DNA of 46,284 nt. Source: Candidatus Palauibacter denitrificans. GTDB taxonomy: Bacteria > Gemmatimonadota > Gemmatimonadetes > Palauibacterales > Palauibacteraceae. Where the stretch lies: contig VXMQ01000005.1 in assembly GCA_009841015.1 (NCBI GenBank), positions 1 through 46,284 of the forward strand, given 5' to 3'. The notes under the pieces were generated by a model. The model was not told where the DNA came from and did not search any database. It saw only the letters and a program-made list of their open reading frames with translations. Below, piece after piece: positions 42,998 to 46,284 of this stretch. Each line of letters opens with the position of its first letter. The stretch's first letter is position 1. The translations under genes and the position numbers were made by a program.

Positions 42998-43395
42998 CCG
43001 AGGCGGTGTCCCTCGGCGGCCTCGGCGGCCGCGAAGCCCTCATGGGCGAGGGTGACCTCGGTCGACGCCCCGTCGGCGATGAACTCGACCGTGACGATCG
43101 TCTCGCCGACCGCGGCTTCCGGCTCCTCCCAGTCCCAGGTGTACACGAGCCGGTTCGGCGGATCGATCTCGCGGTACACTCCGAACGCCGTATGGAGCGT
43201 TCCCGCTTCCGCCTCGATGAGAAGCCGGTACGCTCCCCCGGGCACTAGGTCGACCTGCGAGTCGCGTATCGTCCCGCCGGGTGGGCACGACCAGTGCCGG
43301 ATCCGGTCCGGTTCGGTCCAGGCGCGGAACACCGCCTCGGGAGGCGCGGGGATCGTTCTCGTGACGCGGCATTCTCGATCGGCGGAAGCGGTCAT
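42955..43395 (-). CDS. SRPBCC/AHSA1-family protein
   Basis: Small START-like ligand-binding fold protein of 146 residues (activator of Hsp90 ATPase homologue 1 type). Typical segments are VTRTIPAPPEAVFRAWTEPD at the start, GGAYRLLIEAEAG in the middle, and the C-terminal helix ending WSLERLEGLF. ATG 43395 is chosen because GGAGA lies close before it and homology begins there; the open frame upstream to 43458 is an Ala/Gly-rich repeat translation. It is the first gene of the minus-strand operon. Bacterial members bind hydrophobic ligands or have unknown roles. Confidence 0.85.
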   Translation of the reverse strand: MTASADRECRVTRTIPAPPEAVFRAWTEPDRIRHWSCPPGGTIRDSQVDLVPGGAYRLLIEAEAGTLHTAFGVYREIDPPNRLVYTWDWEEPEAAVGETIVTVEFIADGASTEVTLAHEGFAAAEAAEGHRLGWTWSLERLEGLFR

Positions 43396-43417
43396 CCGAT
43401 TCTCCTCGGAGTCCGGG

Positions 43418-43465
43418 GCGAAAGCTGCGGCGAAACCTGCGGCGAAACCTGCGGCCAAATCCGCG
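43418..43465 (+). repeat. Four tandem 12-bp repeats upstream of the SRPBCC gene
   Basis: Units start at 43418, 43430, 43442 and 43454 and are close to GCGAAACCTGCG, the two middle copies being identical. They lie in the 180-bp gap between divergent genes, 23 bp upstream of the SRPBCC start. On the plus strand they would read as AKPA units. The resemblance to the 12-bp array at 4987 suggests a recurrent type of intergenic repeat in this genome. The rest of the gap has no convincing promoter. Confidence 0.75.
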
Positions 43466-43575
43466 GCCGTCCGGCGTGGAATCTGGCGCGAGACGATTGG
43501 ACGGGATCAGGTTGTCCCATTCGTACATGATTAACGACTCGTCGGGCAAGGAGTTCCCCCGTTCCTGAAGCGTTC

Positions 43576-44148
43576 GTGCATCCGGCAAGGCTGATCGTTC
43601 CAGCGGTCGTCCTCGGGCTCCTCGCGCCCGGGGCCGCGGTCGCCCAGGGATCCATCCTGGACCGGGATCGGTTCGCCCTGTTCGCCGCCTGCAGCCCCGT
43701 TCCGGTGGAGGTCTTCGTCACCAACATGGGGGGGCCGGGCGAAATCACGACACCGGCCGTACAGGGCATGGCGATGAGCCGCCTGCAGGCTGCCGGCATC
43801 GACGCCCCCGCCGGCCAGCCGCGGGCGTCCACCCTCCAGTTGTCCGTATTCGTCAGTGCCCAGAGGATCACCGCAACCGCCGTGGTGACGGTCTACGTCA
43901 TCCGCCTGCGTCTCCTGAAGCTGCTCTACGACCGCCAGAGCGACCCCCGGGCGGGAGGGGCCGGCGCCGCGGACGCCCCCGGCGCCGCGCCGGAATGGTT
44001 GAACTGGGCGCCGACGTGGGAAACCCCGCAACAGGGGATCGGCTTCTACCTCGGGCGCGACGGGGGCCCCGTCACGAGTCTGGTCGCCAGCATGCTGGAC
44101 GAATTCGTGCGCGAGTACCGGCGCGTCAACGCAGGGGCGTGCCCGTAG
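43576..44148 (+). CDS. Secreted hypothetical protein
   Basis: A 190-residue protein I do not recognise. GTG 43576 is the first start-type codon after an in-frame stop at 43528. It opens directly into a signal peptide (HPARLIVPAVVLGLLAPGAA) with probable cleavage at AVAQG. The mature part contains two cysteines (AACSPVPVEVFV and the C-terminal NAGACP), which could pair, and a central hydrophobic beta-like segment TATAVVTVYVIRLRLL. The ribosome site is weak. It is divergent from the SRPBCC gene and stands alone. Confidence 0.7.
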   Translation: MHPARLIVPAVVLGLLAPGAAVAQGSILDRDRFALFAACSPVPVEVFVTNMGGPGEITTPAVQGMAMSRLQAAGIDAPAGQPRASTLQLSVFVSAQRITATAVVTVYVIRLRLLKLLYDRQSDPRAGGAGAADAPGAAPEWLNWAPTWETPQQGIGFYLGRDGGPVTSLVASMLDEFVREYRRVNAGACP

Positions 44149-44277
44149 CAGCCGTGCCGGCGGGCCGTGGGAAAACCCCGTAACCGATTGCCGCCGGGCG
44201 TGGCCCGCACCTAGGTTGCTCGATTCCGCGGCGCGCCCGACCTGGCTACGCGTGCACCCATTCCGAGAGGATCGCCG

Positions 44278-45846
44278 TTGCGCAAGCTCCGCGTAGGTAT
44301 CGTGGACCTCGTCTCGAAGGGACCCACGAAGGCCTTGTACGCCAAGGTGATGCACGCCAATCTCGCCAGCATCATGCCGCAGGTTCTCGGCGCGTGGTGC
44401 GAGGAGGCCGGGCACGATGTGAGCCTCGTCTGCTACACCGGCTTCGAGGACCTCGTCGAGGAACTCCCGCAGGACATCGATCTGCTCTTCGTGAGCGCTT
44501 TCTCCCAGGGAGCCCAACTCGCCTACGCGATCAGCGAGATGTTCCGCCGCCGGGGCGCGGTCACCTGCATCGGGGGTCCGCACGCCCGCTGCTATCCCCA
44601 GGATGCGCAGCAGTATTTCGACTACGTGTTCGGATTCACGGACAAGGCGGTGCTCAACGGAGTCCTGGACGACTGCCAGCCGCAGCGGCCGCTCGGGCGC
44701 CACGTGACGGCCGAGACGCAGCCGGTGTCCCTGCCCGGGGTGCGCGCGCGCTGGAAGTTCATCGAGCCGACGCTCCAGAAGGCGCCGCTGTTCAAGATCG
44801 TCCCGATGCTCGGCAGCCTCGGGTGCCCGTACACGTGCAGCTTCTGCATCGATTCGGTGATCCCCTACCAGCCCCTCGATTTCGACGAGATGCGGGACGA
44901 TCTCCGGTTTCTCGCAAAGAAGATGAAGCGGCCGATCGTCGGCTGGCACGACCCCAACTTCGGCGTCCGGTTCGACGATGTGCTGGGGGCGATCGAGGAG
45001 GCCGTCCCTCCCGGCACGATCGAGTTCATCGCGGAGAGCAGCCTCTCGCTCCTGCCCGAGCCGCGGCTCAAGCGCCTCGCGAAGGCCGGTTTCCGCGCGA
45101 TCCTCCCCGGCGTCGAGTCGTGGTACATGCTCGGCAACAAGTCGAAGTCCCGGAACCGTCACGGCCTCGAGAAGGTCCGGCAGGTGTCCGAACACTCGAA
45201 TCTCATCACGAGCTACATCCCCTATCTGCAGACCAACTTCGTGATGGGTCTCGACTGCGACGAAGGCCCCGAGCCCTTCGAACTCACGAAGAGATTCCTC
45301 GATGCCTCGCCGGCCGCCTTCCCCGGCTACTCCCTGCTGACGTCGTTCGGAGAAGCGGCCCCGCTCAACCTCGAATACCAGCAGGAAGGACGGGTGCTCG
45401 GCTTCCCGTTCCACTTCCTCAACAACAATCACGCGATGAACCTGAAGCCGAAGAACTACGAGTGGATCGAGTTCTACGACCACGTCATCGACCTCACGCA
45501 GTACAGCTTCTCGAAGCGGGCGGTCTGGCGTCGGCTGAGGGCCAACCGCGGCGGCATCCCACGGCTCCTGAACGCCGTGCGCGCACTCTCGTCGGAGGGG
45601 AACGGGAGGATCGCCTACTACACGACCGTGCGCGACAAGCTCAAGTCGGACCGGAAGTTCCGCGACTACTTCGAGGGCGAGACGCAGGAGTTGCCGCAGT
45701 TCTACATCGACCGGGTGAAGCACGATCTCGGGCCGCTGTGGGAGTTCCTCCCCGAGGGCGCGCTCGAGCACGACCCCTATGCCTACATCAAGAGCACGGG
45801 CGGTGCGGCCCCGGTGCAGGCGCGGGCCGGCCAGCTCGTCCACTAA
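44278..45846 (+). CDS. Second cobalamin-type radical SAM protein, TTG start
   Basis: A 522-residue predicted radical SAM enzyme with an N-terminal B12-binding-like domain (about 1-160; GRRGAVTCIGGPHARCYP-like region around residue 100) and the 4Fe-4S motif CPYTCSFC near residue 183, then the core (VGWHDPNFGVRFDD, FIAESSLSLLPEPRLKRLAK, FRAILPGVESW) and a C-terminal helical region. TTG 44278 is preferred because GAGAGGA lies 6 bases upstream and the first residues (RKLRVGIVDLVSKGP) already match the fold. It is not adjacent to the PKS, and no substrate-specific neighbour is visible, so the reaction is unknown. Confidence 0.85.
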   Translation: MRKLRVGIVDLVSKGPTKALYAKVMHANLASIMPQVLGAWCEEAGHDVSLVCYTGFEDLVEELPQDIDLLFVSAFSQGAQLAYAISEMFRRRGAVTCIGGPHARCYPQDAQQYFDYVFGFTDKAVLNGVLDDCQPQRPLGRHVTAETQPVSLPGVRARWKFIEPTLQKAPLFKIVPMLGSLGCPYTCSFCIDSVIPYQPLDFDEMRDDLRFLAKKMKRPIVGWHDPNFGVRFDDVLGAIEEAVPPGTIEFIAESSLSLLPEPRLKRLAKAGFRAILPGVESWYMLGNKSKSRNRHGLEKVRQVSEHSNLITSYIPYLQTNFVMGLDCDEGPEPFELTKRFLDASPAAFPGYSLLTSFGEAAPLNLEYQQEGRVLGFPFHFLNNNHAMNLKPKNYEWIEFYDHVIDLTQYSFSKRAVWRRLRANRGGIPRLLNAVRALSSEGNGRIAYYTTVRDKLKSDRKFRDYFEGETQELPQFYIDRVKHDLGPLWEFLPEGALEHDPYAYIKSTGGAAPVQARAGQLVH

Positions 45847-45913
45847 TCGAAGGACGGTCCGGCGGCCGGGGAGGCCGATCCCGGGCTGGAGCCTCGAAGC
45901 CAGCCACGTCCCG

Positions 45914-46195
45914 ATGTCCCGAGCTTTCGTCAACGAAGACGCGACGCACGAACCCGAGCCACGTTACGCGCTCCCGCCGCGCGAGTCGCCGCGCTTCGAC
46001 GCGGCCGCCGCGCGAGCCCTGCTCGAAGGCGCCCACATCGGCAACACGCAGAGCGCCGAGACCGCGACCGGCTACGCCTGGGGCGACCCCGCCCTGATTC
46101 CGCACATCGAGGAGCTGATCCGCGAGGCGGAGGGACTCGGGGACGAACGCATGGCCCGCCTCGGCCGACGCTATCTCCGGAAGGCAGGCCGCTGA
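45914..46195 (+). CDS. Small hypothetical protein
   Basis: A 93-residue soluble protein I do not recognise. The N-terminal third is acidic/Pro-rich (NEDATHEPEPRYALPP); the rest is probably helical, with HIGNTQSAETATGYAWGDP in the middle and a basic C-terminus (RRYLRKAGR). ATG 45914 is taken since the frame upstream of it is Arg/Pro-rich and overlaps the radical SAM gene; no clear ribosome site is seen. It lies 67 bp after the radical SAM gene on the same strand. Confidence 0.55.
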   Translation: MSRAFVNEDATHEPEPRYALPPRESPRFDAAAARALLEGAHIGNTQSAETATGYAWGDPALIPHIEELIREAEGLGDERMARLGRRYLRKAGR

Positions 46196-46223
46196 GACCG
46201 CGACCGCGGGTGGAGGCGAACAC

Positions 46224-46284
46224 TTGGATCGGATACCGAGGCTGATCGCCGGCATCACCGGAACCGCGGCCGCGCTCTTCTATC
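46224..46284 (+). CDS. Start of an unidentified gene, cut by window end
   Basis: From TTG 46224 the frame stays open to the window edge and would encode LDRIPRLIAGITGTAAALFY. A GGAGGC run lies about 8 bases upstream. The hydrophobic, Gly/Ala-rich beginning suggests a signal peptide or first membrane helix. Too little is present to name it. Confidence 0.35.
   Translation, partial: MDRIPRLIAGITGTAAALFY

Noticed and set aside
44188..44217. Possible promoter TTGCCG-18-TAGGTT before the second radical SAM gene
   Set aside because: Only a few consensus matches; not better than chance in this region.

Overview
The window is about 46 kb of very GC-rich, densely packed bacterial DNA. Genes run in long strings with 1-4 bp stop/start overlaps (ATGA, TGATG, CTGA), and GTG/TTG/CTG starts are common. 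There is no rRNA, tRNA, CRISPR array or insertion sequence that I can recognise. Gene content (tripartite RND pump, NrfD-type respiratory enzyme, TetR, secreted CxxCH protein, cobalamin-type radical SAM enzymes, monomodular PKS) fits a high-GC diderm such as a Gemmatimonadota-like bacterium, possibly marine or host-associated. That placement is inference only.

Layout. (1) 1-3166: a form-II CoxL-like molybdenum hydroxylase large subunit, cut by the window start, and its FAD subunit. (2) 3206-4951, minus strand: secreted gamma-glutamyltransferase. (3) 5146-16525: one uninterrupted run of seven genes: TetR regulator, outer-membrane efflux lipoprotein, periplasmic adaptor, RND pump, CysD, CysN-CysC fusion, and an NCS2/SulP-fold transporter with a fused cytoplasmic domain. 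(4) 16602-16877: a small unknown protein. (5) 17039-28355: a 2339-residue highly reducing PKS (KS-AT-DH-decayed MT region-ER-KR-ACP), a cobalamin-type radical SAM enzyme, and a fused thioester reductase-sulfotransferase. (6) 28383-30710: an aldehyde dehydrogenase (minus) divergent from a 2-keto-4-pentenoate hydratase-like protein. (7) 30877-39701: FeS/NrfD fusion, molybdopterin oxidoreductase, TorD-like chaperone, AI-2E/PerM-type membrane protein, AtoE-type transporter and SixA-like phosphatase. (8) 39802-43395, minus strand: four coupled genes (SRPBCC, MATE/ANKH-like, Vgb-like propeller, CxxCH protein). (9) 43576-end: secreted unknown, second radical SAM protein, small unknown, and a gene start cut by the window end.

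Main hypothesis. Regions 3-5 look like one pathway. The PKS would build a fully reduced acyl chain on its ACP, and the radical SAM enzyme may methylate it, since the PKS methyltransferase region is degenerate. The reductase domain would release it as an aldehyde or alcohol, and the fused sulfotransferase would sulfate a hydroxyl using PAPS. PAPS would come from CysD/CysNC, with sulfate possibly supplied by the NCS2-like carrier, and the RND pump co-transcribed with cysDNC could export the product under TetR control. The predicted product is a sulfated polyketide-derived fatty alcohol or similar anionic lipid. The domain content is seen directly; the product and pathway order are inference.
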